Notes: a model not told the origin generated them from the sequence alone. Numbered from the stretch's first letter, positions 1-11,143 are shown. The stretch is 64,000 bases of DNA from Clitopilus passeckerianus (GCA_944990035.1 CALYLX010000074.1:248001-312000); one strand, 5' to 3'. A program made the numbers and translations.

Positions 1-885
1 CTCTCCCTGCGTTCTCGGTCACGATAATAGTCGTCCCGAGAATCTCCATAGCGGTACTTGTCCCTGTGCCGAGGAGACTCTTCGTAGTATCGGCCATTCT
101 CATCATACCCGTCCCTTCGGCGCCGAGATTCATACTCCTTCTCCCTCTCTTCCCTTTCTCTCCTCCTCCTCTCGCGGTCACGCTCCCTCTCCTCCCTATA
201 CTCCCTGCTCCTCGAATCCGTATACTCTCCCCTGTCCCTGGACCGATCTCGGTACTTGTCCTCCCTCTCCCTATCTTTATACTTGTCTTCCCGGTCTCTG
301 TCCCGGTATTTGTCGTCCCTCTCTCTATCACGATCCCGATACTTGTGCTTGTCCCGGTCTCGTTCCTTTTCTCGCTCCCGGTCACTGCTGCTTCGGTACC
401 TGTCCTTGTACCGAGGATCGTCTTTGTATCGATCATCTCGATGCCGCTCGTTGCGATATCGGTCGTCCTCCTTTCGGCGGTCTCGTTCCCTGTCACCGCG
501 TGGGGCAGGAGGTTCTGCAGAGTGCGGAACGGTGGCGTATTTCGTGGCCTGTTTGGGTGTGGAAGGAGATTTGTCAGTATCTGCATTCTCTTCTCCCATA
601 CTGAGACAGGCAAAGGCCAAGGAAATTAGGAAGTGGGGGAGAGTGAGAGGGACGTGGTCGACAATGAATGAATAGAACGCGAAAGAACGTGACAGGAACC
701 TATCGTAACGCACGGTTAAAGAACAACTTACGTGTCTGCCTCCGCCAAATTCATTAACATCTTCCAACGTGTAACGGGGTACATTCTACAAAACGAGAAA
801 AGCAGAACCGAATTTCAATTAGTTCTTGCTGCACAGCCAAGACAAGCACAAGCCCATGACACAACACGTACCTTCGGGACCCCAT
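1..885 (-). CDS. RD/RE-repeat low-complexity protein (3' end beyond window)
   Basis: The strand read from about 599 down to 1 is open throughout and codes for alternating Arg-Asp, Arg-Glu, Asp-Lys-Tyr and Arg-Asp-Arg tracts, running off the window. Such arginine-alternating domains occur in pre-mRNA splicing and RNA-processing proteins, but no specific family can be named from this part. An intron acceptor sits just before an ATG at 599. Upstream a 54-nt exon (732-785) with gtaagt donor and a donor at 866-871 are visible. Starting at an ATG at 885 (exon 872-885) keeps the frame through all three exons. A longer upstream ORF (from 1054, frame reading NVPRYTLEDVNEFGGG across the second exon) looks more protein-like but does not join the RD frame by simple splicing. 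The 5' end is therefore uncertain; the RD-rich exon is firm. Confidence 0.6.
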
Positions 886-1169
886 TTTCCCTCACAGTAG
901 CAGCTCTGTCAAGAGCCTTATCTTTCTTCTTGTGGTCATCTCTCAATGACGTTGCACGTCGATGTGTTGAATGTGAATGACCAGAGTCTTCCCGGTGGAC
1001 GGAGGGGCTTTGCTGTTGGCGCGCGAGGTCAGTAAACGTCGTTTGTGCGTTCATAAGAGTGGAGCAGCACTGACGACAGTAATCGGCGGAGCTGGTTCGT
1101 CGTGTGGTATGCCCAGGTGGTGGGGTTGGTGGGAAGAGCCTGCTATGCTGGTAGGGGCGACTGGAATGG

Positions 1170-1657
1170 CTAAACCCTGGTAAGCGGCCTAGAACGAGCG
1201 AGATTCAGTTTATTGACCATGAACAATTCCAGCTCGTTTCCGCAAAGCAGGAGCGAGAAACCGACCTTGGTATCGTCCAACAGAACCCGTGATCTTTCCC
1301 GGAATTCTTCTGGAGTAAAAATGCCTTTGTTCCATTTCTTTCCCTTCGGTGCCGAACCTACTAACCTGGGAGCCAAAGTTCAGCACAAGTCCAACCCAGA
1401 CAAGGTATAAGTTATCCAACTTACTCCGCCCATCGCTGATGTAGCAAATCCAGGTGTCCGGGCTCGAACCGGTACTGATATTCGCGATTATTGACCATAT
1501 CTGCAACCTTCGATAGAAATTTATGGCCTTCCTGGACGAGTGCCTTTTTCTGTGCGATTTCTGCAGTCTCCCCTGAGCTATCTTTGCTCGCTTTCTTCTT
1601 GAAGAATCCGAAGGAGAATCCTCCTTTCTTTGCCGTTGGAGTTGTGGGAGATTCCAT
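1170..1657 (-). CDS. small hypothetical protein, two exons
   Basis: Two exons, 1425-1657 and 1170-1365, are joined by an intron with a gtaagt donor and a cccag acceptor, and the frame is kept across it to give about 142 residues. The N-terminus is basic and low in complexity (a KKGG / FFKKK stretch). The middle is charged and probably helical (around QKKALVQEGHKF), and the second exon has a short block WNKGIFTPEEF. I do not recognise a family. No signal peptide or membrane segment is seen. In-frame stops lie upstream of the chosen ATG, although an additional 5' exon cannot be excluded. Confidence 0.5.
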
Positions 1658-1803
1658 GTTTGGTTCAACTTCCTCCTCCCGTCGTTGTCGTCAGAGTAAT
1701 ACTTGGTAGAGGCGGTATATAGCAGCAATAGGACCAGCCAGATCTGCTGCGCAATCACCTGAGGCCTCAGAGCTCGGGCAGGCGTCGTCGTCGTGCACAG
1801 CAA

Positions 1804-2797
1804 TGAAACTGGTCGTCGGTGTAACTTTTCAACAAGGCATTGGAGCGCCTGATGCGGATAAGTCTAATCTGCCAATTGCGTTTTGTTGATCACATCACAC
1901 GCTGTCAGTGAACCTGATCGCGAGTCATAATCAGCAGGCAGATGACGGGCATTGAAACGCGTTTTCAACGTTGCAGATAGTGGAGGATGGTGATCTGCGA
2001 CACAGAAATCGATAGCCAAGCCGAAATATCACCAGAGTACCCAGATACACGGAGCTCCGAACAGTTGCAATCGAGCCAAACAAGGGGAAAAACGAGTCGA
2101 CCAGCCCCCATATTCAAGCGCACGTAGTGACTGAGTAGGATAACACCATGTTGCAATTTTCCATAAAGTGAATTGCGCAAAGATATCGGATTGATTCGTA
2201 CAAGTCATCACTGAACAGGCATGAGGTTTTAAATAGGTCACGGTGATATTGTTGGTTCGAGGACCAAAACATGGGGGAAGGAAGACATTGTCAGCTCCGC
2301 AACCTGAAGACGGTCCATCCTTTATATCGACATCTGAGACACCATTACAAGGTTCTCGCTTTGACTATGCCAGAACAATGACTGACAGCACTAATTAAGC
2401 AAGCAGCTTCCCAAAGAAACGGACATTTTGCTGAAGACAATGCAACACTCTCGGTCAAGTCCATCCCTTCGGCGTCAACCCACGCATTTAGAACGATCAG
2501 CAGCAGGTTCCTCTTATATAAAACTGATTGTTTCTCGACAGAAAGACTCAGACTTGGAGGCTTTCGAGTGCATTCTATTGATCGCATCAGCGTTTGTGAT
2601 CATGTTTTGGCCAGAGCCAGGAGTTTCTCTCCACCACCACCACCACCACCAGCGATTCGGCCCTCAGATTCAGAGACCGTATACCTTCAAACTGACAGTT
2701 GACCAAGACGACATTCTCTATGCTATAAATCCTTTCTGCTCTTAACGACACTTTCTTGAAATTTTAGCCTGAGGCTAGGACACGCTTTGACTCAGAA
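1804..2797. other. intergenic, no supported gene
   Basis: Only short, unsupported ORFs occur here. A CAC microsatellite of about seven units lies near 2632-2652. No RNA gene is seen. Confidence 0.5.
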
Positions 2798-3003
2798 ATG
2801 CCTAGGCTTTCATCAGAAGAGCTCGGGAGATGCTCGATCTGTCAACGGACAAAATCCTTGAACATATGTTCCAGATGTGGGGAAGTGAGTTATTAGCTGC
2901 GAATGATTCAATGTTAAATTCCTTGGTTTCCTAGCGATTATATTGCTCGCAAGCTTGCCAAACAAAAGATTGGGAGTCTCACAAACATAGCTGCAGCGAG
3001 TAA
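2798..3003 (+). CDS. MYND-type zinc-finger protein (short or N-terminal part)
   Basis: Exon 2798-2884, intron 2885-2934 (gtgagt...ctag), then exon from 2935. The spliced product has the full MYND zinc ligand set: CSIC, then ICSRC, then YCSQAC, then HKHSC. MYND fingers are protein-interaction modules. Taken literally the product is only 51 residues, ending at TAA 3001. A weak gtaatc donor just before this stop (with ctgac branch and atcag acceptor at 3047) could extend it, but the extension also stops quickly. It may be the N-terminal finger of the protein encoded at 3138-4209, now disconnected. A decayed second copy of the same exon lies at 4636. Confidence 0.55.
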
Positions 3004-3137
3004 TCGGTCCCCTCCAGTCTTCTTTGTACTTCTGACTATTTTATCAGCGCGGACAACGAGACTTGATTTGGCCAGCTTCTACGCTGTTCTATCTATAATG
3101 TAAACGAACAGTCAAACCGGTCGACCTTTCCATATAG

Positions 3138-4209
3138 TGCTAGAAAGGAGAATTCTAAACGTTCCAAACTCCCGCGCCGCACCTACAAAGCTGCCAGATG
3201 GCTCTCTTGTCAATCTTATAATGCTCGGGGGAGGCATAAATAGGACGGACTCTGGCACACGGATCTGGTGGCCCAGAGCCCCCAGCGAAGATGCTATGAC
3301 CCGTCTCATTCGCCGACTCATCTGGCTTGGCTGGCTTGTCCCAAACTACACCATCCTCTGCATTTCTCTTCTCCTCACCATGTACGTTCATCCACCTTCG
3401 ATACCGCCAACCAAGGCCAAACCACATCCCATAAAGAAACTCGGCCTCAGCTACAAAGGCATCCCTATTGTCGACTTCGGGATCGCGAAAGGCTCCATCA
3501 AGCTGCCTCCAGGGAGTCAATTCGCTTTCTGGCTCGCCCAGGTCGATAAATGGGCCATGGACGGGAAGACACAACAGGTTCCGGAAAACCATTGTTGGAT
3601 CTACTTTATCACAATCCTTGGCCACGAACTCATCCTCGATCTGGGGATGAGCACTTACGGCCTCGGTCTCCACGTCAGGACTGATTTTTTACCCGAGGGA
3701 ATCTTCAAACCCACCGTCCCACGTGTTCCGGCCTACTTCGTCGACAAGCACGTTGCTGTGGTCGATAACACGATTCGTACGACTAGACAACGATTCTCTG
3801 TCCTTCATGATTCTTCGCTTGCCAAGCTTGCCCCTATAAGCCCCCATGGCATATCGATGAACGACTACACAATTATTCAAAAGTTCATGCAGAGGGTGAA
3901 AGGAGGGCAGGTGATGACGGACGAAGACGTTCCGGTCAGGGGCAGCTTCCGCTTAACTGCGACAGGTTGGCAAAGGTGTTGATGCAACACTCTTGGGATA
4001 TATGGCCCAGGGAAGGGTTAACAGGATATGATCCTATGGACGACCCAATTAAGCCGACAAGGGAGTATCTTCCGGTCCTGATGCATCGTCCGGGTATGAG
4101 CCAGTGTGCCATTCGCCAGTATTTGAAGCTTTGGGTGACGCAGGCGCCCAAGGAGGGGAGTGTACGGAACATGGAGGATGTCGTTAAGCAGTATCGGGGT
4201 AGATCCTAA
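3138..4209 (+). pseudogene. body of MYND-associated hypothetical protein, frame broken
   Basis: A long plus-strand frame runs to 3984, with blocks such as KKLGLSYKGIPIVDFGIAKG and GHELILDLGMSTYGLG, and no clear family. Near 3940-3965 the coding signal moves to another frame, which continues as LNCDRLAKVLMQHSW and WPREGLTGYDPMDDPIKPTR to a stop at 4207-4209. The shift needs either a short poorly defined intron (a ctaac/acag-like acceptor ends near 3965) or a 1-nt frameshift. There is no ATG at the start of the long frame, and no clean splice links it to the MYND exons upstream. I read this as a decaying MYND-type gene, with moderate confidence. Confidence 0.4.
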
Positions 4210-4385
4210 AGTCATGGGACGAGTCTGCGCGGCTATTCTACGTTCGGCTTGATAAATGGTCATACCAACTTGGCAAAGGAGATTCGCGGAGGTTTATTTG
4301 TTCTATATCGGTGTGGACTCAAATTGATAAATGTTCTCTCAATCAGTTATCGGTGACAAGGTAAGGATCATGATCGACGGTTACA
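4205..4385 (+). pseudogene. second partial copy of the MYND-associated body
   Basis: A short open stretch reads ARLFYVRLDKW followed by Tyr-Gln-Leu. This resembles the FAFWLAQVDKW block of the gene just upstream, and it ends at a gtaagg donor-like site. It has no start, and its flanks are not open. It is probably a relic of a tandem copy. Confidence 0.3.
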
Positions 4386-4635
4386 TTGACGCCCGGGGGA
4401 CATATGTACAACGATCTCGGACGCCTTATGAAAACCCCGAATCGGTACTTCTTCCTTTGGCGTACGGAGATAATCGTGCCATCCAAAGAAGCGACATTGT
4501 GGGAACCTCTGGCGGGTCTGCTTTAAAAGGCTAGGAGCGCTCGATGTCCACCCAGGGAACCTGAAATTGGCCCTTCGGAAGTACGGCATTTCTAACGCTA
4601 TAACTGGTTTTTTGTCAATTAGCTATTGGCAGGAA

Positions 4636-4850
4636 ATGCCACATCTTTCAGTAGAACAGCCCAAAAAAATGTTCCCTCTGTCCACGCAGAGAATCCTTGA
4701 ACATCTGTTCTAAATGCGGAGAAGTAGGTTACAAGTCGCCTTCATAGATTCCCGAGCGTGTCGACTTTCTTTCTCGCTCGTTGACTTAATTCTTGCCCAA
4801 CCCAGCGGGGGATCTCGTCGCCACATATAGGTCTTAACTGCCTAGCTTGA
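4636..4850 (+). pseudogene. decayed tandem copy of the MYND N-terminal exon pair
   Basis: The first exon (4636-4723) is intact and closely similar to 2798-2884, with the CSLC and ICSKC ligand pairs and a gtaggt donor. Where the second MYND exon should be (about 4831-4850) a matching block reads L-N-C-L-A and then TGA, in place of LYCSQAC. One codon is lost and the next zinc-ligand Cys (TGC) has become a stop. The copy is therefore non-functional as a MYND finger. Confidence 0.5.
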
Positions 4851-5423
4851 ATATCCACGATCGATATCGAATTTCCTGCTCAAATTGCAAATTTTGAGAC
4901 CAATATATCTGAGGATTGCAACGTCAAAGGTAGACGTCAAATATCATGGCTCATAATCTGGGTATAATACAAGTGTTCAACATTGTTGGATAAACATCGA
5001 AATCGAGTAGCCCTCGCACAGCATTATACGGCACAGGGCCGACCTCAATACAATCCAACGTCCCGAGGCCGTGTTGATTAAATGTTGCTCCCACACATAA
5101 TAGCGACGTTCAAGCCCGAAGTTTCCAGTAGAGAAAGCCGCGGTTTCGACTCGTGGAGCCTAGCTCGGGCCGTGGATGCCTCGAGCTTGATACGTATAAC
5201 CATACGCCGCAAAATCGAGGGCCCAAATTCCTTGACGTTGCATTTCTGTTGCAAAAAGGTTTATACCAGCCTGGGAATGAGTTGAAGGGGGTGCCGACAC
5301 ACCTTCAGATATTGGAACAGCGCTATCTGCGTTCCAGGTCCAACGGTTATTGGCCTGAGAGACAAAGAGGGTCTATTACCATTCGAGCTTCCGAACTGTA
5401 TTGTTTTGCAACGGATTAGGACT
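4851..5423. other. intergenic, nothing supported
   Basis: Short ORFs without ATG starts or recognisable motifs. No repeat or RNA gene is evident. Confidence 0.5.
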
Positions 5424-6167
5424 TCAATCCCACGTTTCAGTTCTTGGAGTCGCATTCCTCGCCCTAAGCCAGTTGAGTAAATCCATTATATAGTGATCGT
5501 TTCCGAAGTACTTCCAGCCGTCAGGTGGTGTGGAATAGCCAAGTGATGTTAATATACTTCTTAGGCGAAGGTGCTGAATATTCTGTAAAGCCTTTTGCTT
5601 TTTCAAAAAGAATGATCCCGCCCTTGTGGAATCCTGAAGGAACTCGGCCAAAGATGCGTGAATGAAGGATATTTGTTCACAAGAACTGGAGCAAAGTCCT
5701 TTGGATACAGGAATATTCAAGAGTGTGTGTAGATCGGTGAGGTGGATATGGATATGGCCAGGCGAAGTAAAGAGAAAGTGGGCGATCCAGTCAGGTGAGT
5801 GGATGTAACTTGAATTGAGTTCGTTAGTGATCCCCCAGGTATCTTCCCTATTGTAGAGTAAGATCTCTAGGACCCGAAGCACAGTTTGGAGGGAGTTTGG
5901 CTTTACGGAGTCGAGAATGTAGTGATAGAGCGCATCCAATGCAGCGAACGGTTGACCCATTCGATCACTAGGAGGTCTGAGCCCTAATATGGTCTGTAGG
6001 CTTTCCATGGGATCGCGCCATGGATTCTCGGGGTATCGCACAACGACAGATATATATATACATATAATGGCCAGATGATTTCTTGACAAGCGATTTGATC
6101 GTCTCATCTGGAGTTGCACCCTCGAGACCTTTGGAAAAGTAAACTTCAGCAACTCTTCACCCGACAA
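5424..6167 (-). pseudogene. C-terminal fragment of a NACHT-type NTPase
   Basis: A single 247-residue frame carries signatures of the region after the NTPase core in Agaricomycete NACHT proteins: RYPENPWRDPMESL, ALDALYHYILDS, a leucine-rich VLEILLYN stretch, DLHTLLNIP, and FIHASLAEFLQDSTRAGSFF. The P-loop and Walker B region that should precede it is missing, and no ATG-led upstream exon is visible; the reading frame opens at TTG. These proteins are thought to act in non-self recognition and typically occur as many copies and fragments. This piece looks like a truncated relic. Confidence 0.65.
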
Positions 6168-6943
6168 CTAATAAAAGTCTTCCGACCTTTGGACTTCTTG
6201 CAGGCTTCGGCCCCTTGGATGTTGTTGTTCACGCTGAGATTGATGTCTCGTTTACTCGAGAGTCGAGATTTATGAAGCTGCACATTTTGACTAGTCATTG
6301 GAAGTTTTTGGAGGAATCAAATTGAAGGTCGCAGACGGTGGAGTGAAATACAAGGAAGGAGGGTGCCAACTTCTTCGGTCGGTGAGCAAGACGGCAGTGA
6401 AATGACAAATCCCATTCAGAATCCAGTTAGAAACAGGTTATAACCATGGATGTGGTCAAGCCTTGCGAGCGAATCAGTAAGACCCGCACCGCCGTCGTGG
6501 AAGTTACACACAGCACTGAGCGCCCAAGTTTGATTTCCGAATGGGAGCAGGGCCTAGAGCAGTCAGTGAAGAGTCCAGTCACGACATCGACTCTGTGGTC
6601 AAAGTTGGCATTTTGGGATAAGCATCTCTGGTTTGTTCATTGAGCAAAGTCTTTGGTAAGATAGGCCTGCAGGCTGCCATATGAGATCAGTCGGGTTCGA
6701 CTCTCATCTCCGGCTTAAATTGTCGGAAATTTCAAAAACGCCATACATTATATTTCCTCAGTTTGAGACCAACGAAGGCTAGAGGAAGAGTTCATTTTCT
6801 GCCAGACGCTGGCTGGAAAGGTCCCGTTGCCGGATCCCGCTGGCTCTGGATCGAACACTCCAAATCACGCCAGTTCCCTAAATTCCGAAAATATCGATTC
6901 ATGTGGTCCTTCTTAGCTTCCTTTACCGAATCCTCACTCAACG
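6168..6943. other. intergenic
   Basis: Unsupported short ORFs only. A box-B-like GGTTCGACTC at about 6694 has no matching A box or cloverleaf. Confidence 0.4.
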
Positions 6944-8519
6944 TTACAATTTACTCTGCAGCTGCATCATTGTATCCTTGTCCTGACCTCCCCTCTCTCT
7001 TTGTACCCTTCCACGCCCTACATTACCCGACCTTTCTTCCTCGTCCTTCTCCTCTGTAGCCTTCATCTGTTCCAACGCCCACTCAACACACCCCTGAACA
7101 AGCTTTTCCACCTCCCCCCTCGAGTTTCCAGCATGCAGACATATCCTTACACGGTCCTTCCCCTTGGGTACGGTCGGCCATGTTATAGGGCGGGCGTTCA
7201 TACCGAGGGAGTTGAGATAGGCGGAGAGTGGGTGGGGGGATTGCGTTAGGAGGGGGATTATTGGGGCTGGTGGGATTGGTGTAATCAAGGGAGTGGAAGA
7301 GGTGGATCGGGATGAGGATGAGGAGGCTATATGTGAAGGGAGGGAAAGGAGGGAATGAGGGATTCGGTGGGAGGAGAGGAGGGGAAGGAGGAGGGAGCTG
7401 AAGTACGAGGACAAATCGAGTAGTTTTTGTGAGAGCTGTATAAATTCAAGGAATATGTTAAGGGGATGATAGGACCAAGTATAATGGGTGCACATACCTG
7501 GGAAGCAGTTCCGTCCTCAAGCAGGTCAAATGAAGCATCAGCCGCGATGACGCTTGTGTAGCTCAATGATGTTGTGTATATTAACGAGCGAGCGTAATTA
7601 AGCAGGTAGTCTCGCACGAGAGTGTTCGTGATTACCACAGCTAAAGAGAAAATTCATGAATACCACGCAAAAAAAAATGACGACCGCAGTTGTAAGCATC
7701 GAACTCACCACCTGAAGCACCCAAGGCCTTGCCAAACGTGACCAATCTAACCAGACACCTCTTTTCCAATCCCAACTCAGCCACTCTGCCTTTCCCTTGA
7801 GGTCCATAAATACCCGTTGCGTGTGCTTCGTCCACGATGAGATAGGTGTTCCCCTTCACGAACTTCTCTTCTAACATCCTGTTAATCTCCAACAGCGGAG
7901 AGAACGTCCCATCCATACTATACAGCGACTCCACTGCCAAGAACAAAGAAGCCGAACCATCGCGCAGACCAGGACGCGTATCAAGAAGACGGGAGAGGAG
8001 AATGTCCAACGAGGAAAGTGAGTTGTGCGCGAACTGAAACGCGGCGTTTTTGGCTCTGGAGGACCGTATGCCATCATGGACTGAGGCATGGATGTACTCG
8101 TCATACACGACTACATCGCCGTCTTGTGGTATGCAGCTGAACACGCCGACGTTGGCGTCGTAGCCTGAGTTGAACAAGAGGGCGACGGTATCCCCTTGAC
8201 CGGGGCAGAAGAAGTTACGCAGGCGATCTTCAAATTTGGCGTGCGCTTGGCCATTGACCAACAATCTTGATCCTCCCGAACCAAGGATATTCGGCGAGTC
8301 TTGAAGTTTGTCAAGGAAGCGTTGTCGTAAGTGCGAGGAGGTAGTTAGGGAAAGGTAGTCGTTAGAATTGAAATCGACCAATGGATCGGCTGCTGAACGC
8401 GATGATGATGGTGCAGTCGACGGTGATGTCGCAGGATCAGGCAGCCTTCTCCTAATCCTCCTTTCTACTCTCGACTTGAGCGCTGCAGTGAGCCTTGTCT
8501 CCAACGCCGACGGCTTCAT
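6944..8519 (-). CDS. 8-amino-7-oxononanoate synthase-like PLP enzyme (BioF/AONS family)
   Basis: Exons 7709-8519, 7498-7640 and 6944-7435 give 481 residues. Family landmarks are in order: FNSNDYLSL near the N-terminus, GSGGSRLL, the DEAHATGIYG block of the PLP pocket, and TFGKALGASG with the Schiff-base lysine at about residue 264, split by the first intron. AONS condenses pimeloyl thioester with alanine in biotin synthesis; related alpha-oxoamine synthases use other acyl donors, so the substrate is inferred. No targeting peptide is obvious. Exon 3 has a serine-rich insert (about 20 residues after the splice) before the usual C-terminal PRPITWPTVP block, which makes the protein longer than bacterial BioF (about 385 residues). 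The final approximately 35 residues are charged low-complexity sequence. Confidence 0.85.
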
Positions 8520-9244
8520 CTTCGCGATTCCCAGTCAGCGCGCAAATCGTAGTACTTCGGGTGCATGGAATCAAAACTCCGGATCCTCAATGAGATTTTA
8601 TCACAATCCCCATGATTATTTTCCGGCCCAGCGAATTGGCAGGTGCCCACCACCGAACATTCTTGGTGCGTTGGGGATAATCGCGAAATCGATGGAGATC
8701 ACTGGCATGGCGGCGGCACTCGGACACTCGGTTTTACGCGTGCGACGCGCTTTTTTGGTGACCTCAGTCCAATCCCGGGTAGATCAGGGATAATTATCTC
8801 TTGATAATTGAAAGGCCCGAAGATTTTGTAGACAGAGTACTATACATAACGGAAGTACTATACATAGAATACAGCTGTCCAACATCACAAATTATACAAC
8901 CACACCAACCCAAATTCAGAAGCTTCCTTGGCATTAGAAGCCTACGCAACATATGGAGTGGCTGAAGCCACCAATTTCGACGGTCGTGGCGTAAAAACGA
9001 CTCTGGGCCGACCACTTGAACCCAATTCAGCAAAATGAACTTGGAGTGACATGTCCTTCACCAGGGACATGTGGATGTCAGAGTAGAGTGTGGGGAAACG
9101 TCCTAGTGCCTTACGGAACGAAGGCGAACCACGGAACATGCCCTCTTGGCGGGGAGGGGTATAGAGGTACCATAGAGTCGACGTCACTTGGTAAACTCTG
9201 TTCTGCATCCATGGAGCTGGCTCCGACGACTGCTGAGTGCTAGG
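8520..9244. other. intergenic between POP5 and the BioF-like gene
   Basis: Holds the BioF-like promoter side (8520-8790) and POP5 downstream sequence. Minus-strand ORFs at 8794-9208 have no recognisable features. Confidence 0.5.
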
Positions 9245-9995
9245 CTAGTCTTGGAGAGCTTCAATCTCTTGCGTGCTTTTGTCTAGGTAGGCCTGATAGG
9301 AGTCTTGGTATGAAGCTGTCGGGCCGATGATGAATATTCTAAAAACGTCTGTAAAGCGAGATAAAGTCACATACCAGCCATTTTAGCCATCGCCCTATAT
9401 CTGGCTACGACTTCTCGGTTGTGTTGGATAGCAGCGATTTGGGCATGCTTTATCGTGCCTATAGAACAATTATTTTCAGTCAGTCAAACTCCAGAAAATT
9501 TGAGAAAGCATGAGGATTGCAAGAAAGGGGACATACCAGAGACATGAATAACATGAGGAATATACTTCATTCCCTCAATACTGGTCAACATCGTGACCGC
9601 ACCCCAAGCAATACGATGATGGTCTCTCGCAACACGAATGATACAAATATGTGTCGTGGGAGAATAATATTTGACTATAAACCACCCAACAGAATCAGTT
9701 TCTTCGAGCGAAAGGAGCGAAAGGAAAGAAAAGTGGACAATGAGACACACCAGTCAAAGACAGCCCAACCGCACCCCACCCTGTATCCCCAAAATTCGCA
9801 AGAACACTTTGTTTAAGAGCGGCCCATATTTGCTTCCCTTCTAGTTGATGTGACGTCGTTCCGCCTCCCAAGACACTAGACTTTGTTTGACTTGAGATGG
9901 GTATGAATTCGACGAGGAGCCAGCGATTCTATTGGAGGTTGGTTCAGCGATTTGACCGAGAGAAAGGAGGGTTGACGTACCTTGAATCGTACCAT
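9245..9995 (-). CDS. POP5: RNase P/MRP protein subunit POP5
   Basis: Five exons (9981-9995, 9751-9928, 9537-9674, 9375-9458, 9245-9315) give 161 residues. The first exon codes only MVRFK, and the protein continues NRWLLVEFIP, the characteristic POP5 N-terminus. Later come SVLANFGD, KYYSPTTHICIIRVAR and HVSGTIKHAQIAAIQ, all typical of the family and colinear with it. POP5 is a small protein of the nuclear RNase P and RNase MRP ribonucleoproteins, which process tRNA 5' ends and pre-rRNA. All four introns are 50-80 nt with standard donors. The length matches fungal homologs. Confidence 0.93.
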
Positions 9996-11143
9996 AGTAT
10001 CGAAGCTAGGCTAGAGTATTGCCTGCTTGAACAATCCTAAGAATAGATACCGGCTGACCTCGAGATTGGCCAGTTACTGGTTTTTGCGAGCAACAGACCG
10101 ACTCCGAATCTCAAATGTGGGACGCGGCAACGCCAGCCAAAGCGCAAGACTGTTTGCATCTATTTGCATGGCCCCTATGGCCTGACGCAAAAGTGTCCGG
10201 ATGATGAACTCGCTCGCTCGCGCATTTTGGGACAAAGTTTTGTATGAGAGAGTTGTCATAAAATGTATTATCTATCGTTTAAACCTATCAGAATTTTTAT
10301 TTCGGTCCCCGAAAGCGATTTACCCTGCTTGTTGAGGTAGAAATCCGTTGATAGCTCAAAATTATAATCTGGTAGAAAAAAATTAGATAGGTTTAAAATA
10401 TTGTATTTAACTCTCCTGACACGATACAACTCGAGTTGAGGCAATCGGTGGTGTGAGGAGGTCCAACCATCATCCAGAAGTTTGCAACTTCTGGCGCATG
10501 TGGGAAGATTATCAGCACCTATCAGACCTAAATACTTGGATTTTCCAGCACCTATGTAGGTATTCGTTCATAATTCAGCATCTTGAACAAAGGGGCTGAG
10601 GTTGTGAAGCCATGGGAGGTCGAGAATGAGGAGCTCAGTGGATTGATGGCATAATCTGGCTTAATCTCTCTCGATCGACTGGACAACTTTCTGGTGGCTG
10701 TACTCTTACTAATAGCGACACTGGCTTGGCCGGCGTTGCCGCGTCCCATCAAATGAGAGTTTCAAGTCGCGTGACCGTATTCCAAGCTCACGTGAGCGTC
10801 GCGTCCTAAATTGTGATCAGAAAACTTGCAGAAAACGCGTCGCGATGGTGGTAGTTTTCTTTGCCTTGGCTTCCTTATAATTACTTCAACTTAAGACCCT
10901 GCATTTCAGGAGAGCACAACTAAGAGATTTCAGGAAGAACCTGGGCGACCCGACTACTGAGTTGGAAGTGGTGGTCACTGGACATTTTGCCTCCCACCGA
11001 CCAAAGAGCTTCATTAGCATGCTTCCAGTCATCCATTCCGGACTCCGGAGTGAGAAAAATTATTGCTTTAAATTTCCTGATGTTTGAATAATAATACTGG
11101 CACACATGTTATTTGCGACCTCTTTTTCGGTTTTCCAGCTCAG
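9996..11143. other. intergenic with an inverted repeat
   Basis: No supported gene. Several ACGCGT/GACGCG motifs occur near 10790-10850 and an inverted repeat pair at 10118/10726. A minus-strand ORF at 10552-10752 begins inside one repeat arm and is not convincing. Confidence 0.5.
10118..10748. repeat. inverted repeat, arms 10118-10140 and 10726-10748
   Basis: The arms are 23 nt each with one mismatch (core GGGACGCGGCAACGCC) in opposite orientation, about 585 nt apart. Weaker similarity extends outward (TCTCA...). The interior has no transposase. This could be ends of a small non-autonomous element, or a shared regulatory motif placed twice. Confidence 0.5.

Noticed and set aside
66..675. Plus-strand ORFs of 187 and 139 residues, Pro/Leu/Val- and Arg/Ser-rich
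   Set aside because: They are shadows of the RD/RE-rich minus-strand exon; their composition is the direct complement of its codons.
2428..2745. Plus ORF with a run of seven His codons
   Set aside because: The run is just a CAC microsatellite; no ATG-led gene model or homology pattern around it.
3155..3673. 172-residue minus-strand ORF
   Set aside because: It overlaps the plus-strand MYND-associated body, which continues in better, motif-like sequence. The minus ORF has no splice or family support.
6660..6720. Possible tRNA (GGTTCGACTC box B)
   Set aside because: No A box, no anticodon arm and no acceptor pairing at the right distance.
8794..9208. Minus ORFs downstream of POP5
   Set aside because: They lack ATG context, motifs and splice continuity with POP5, which ends properly at 9245.
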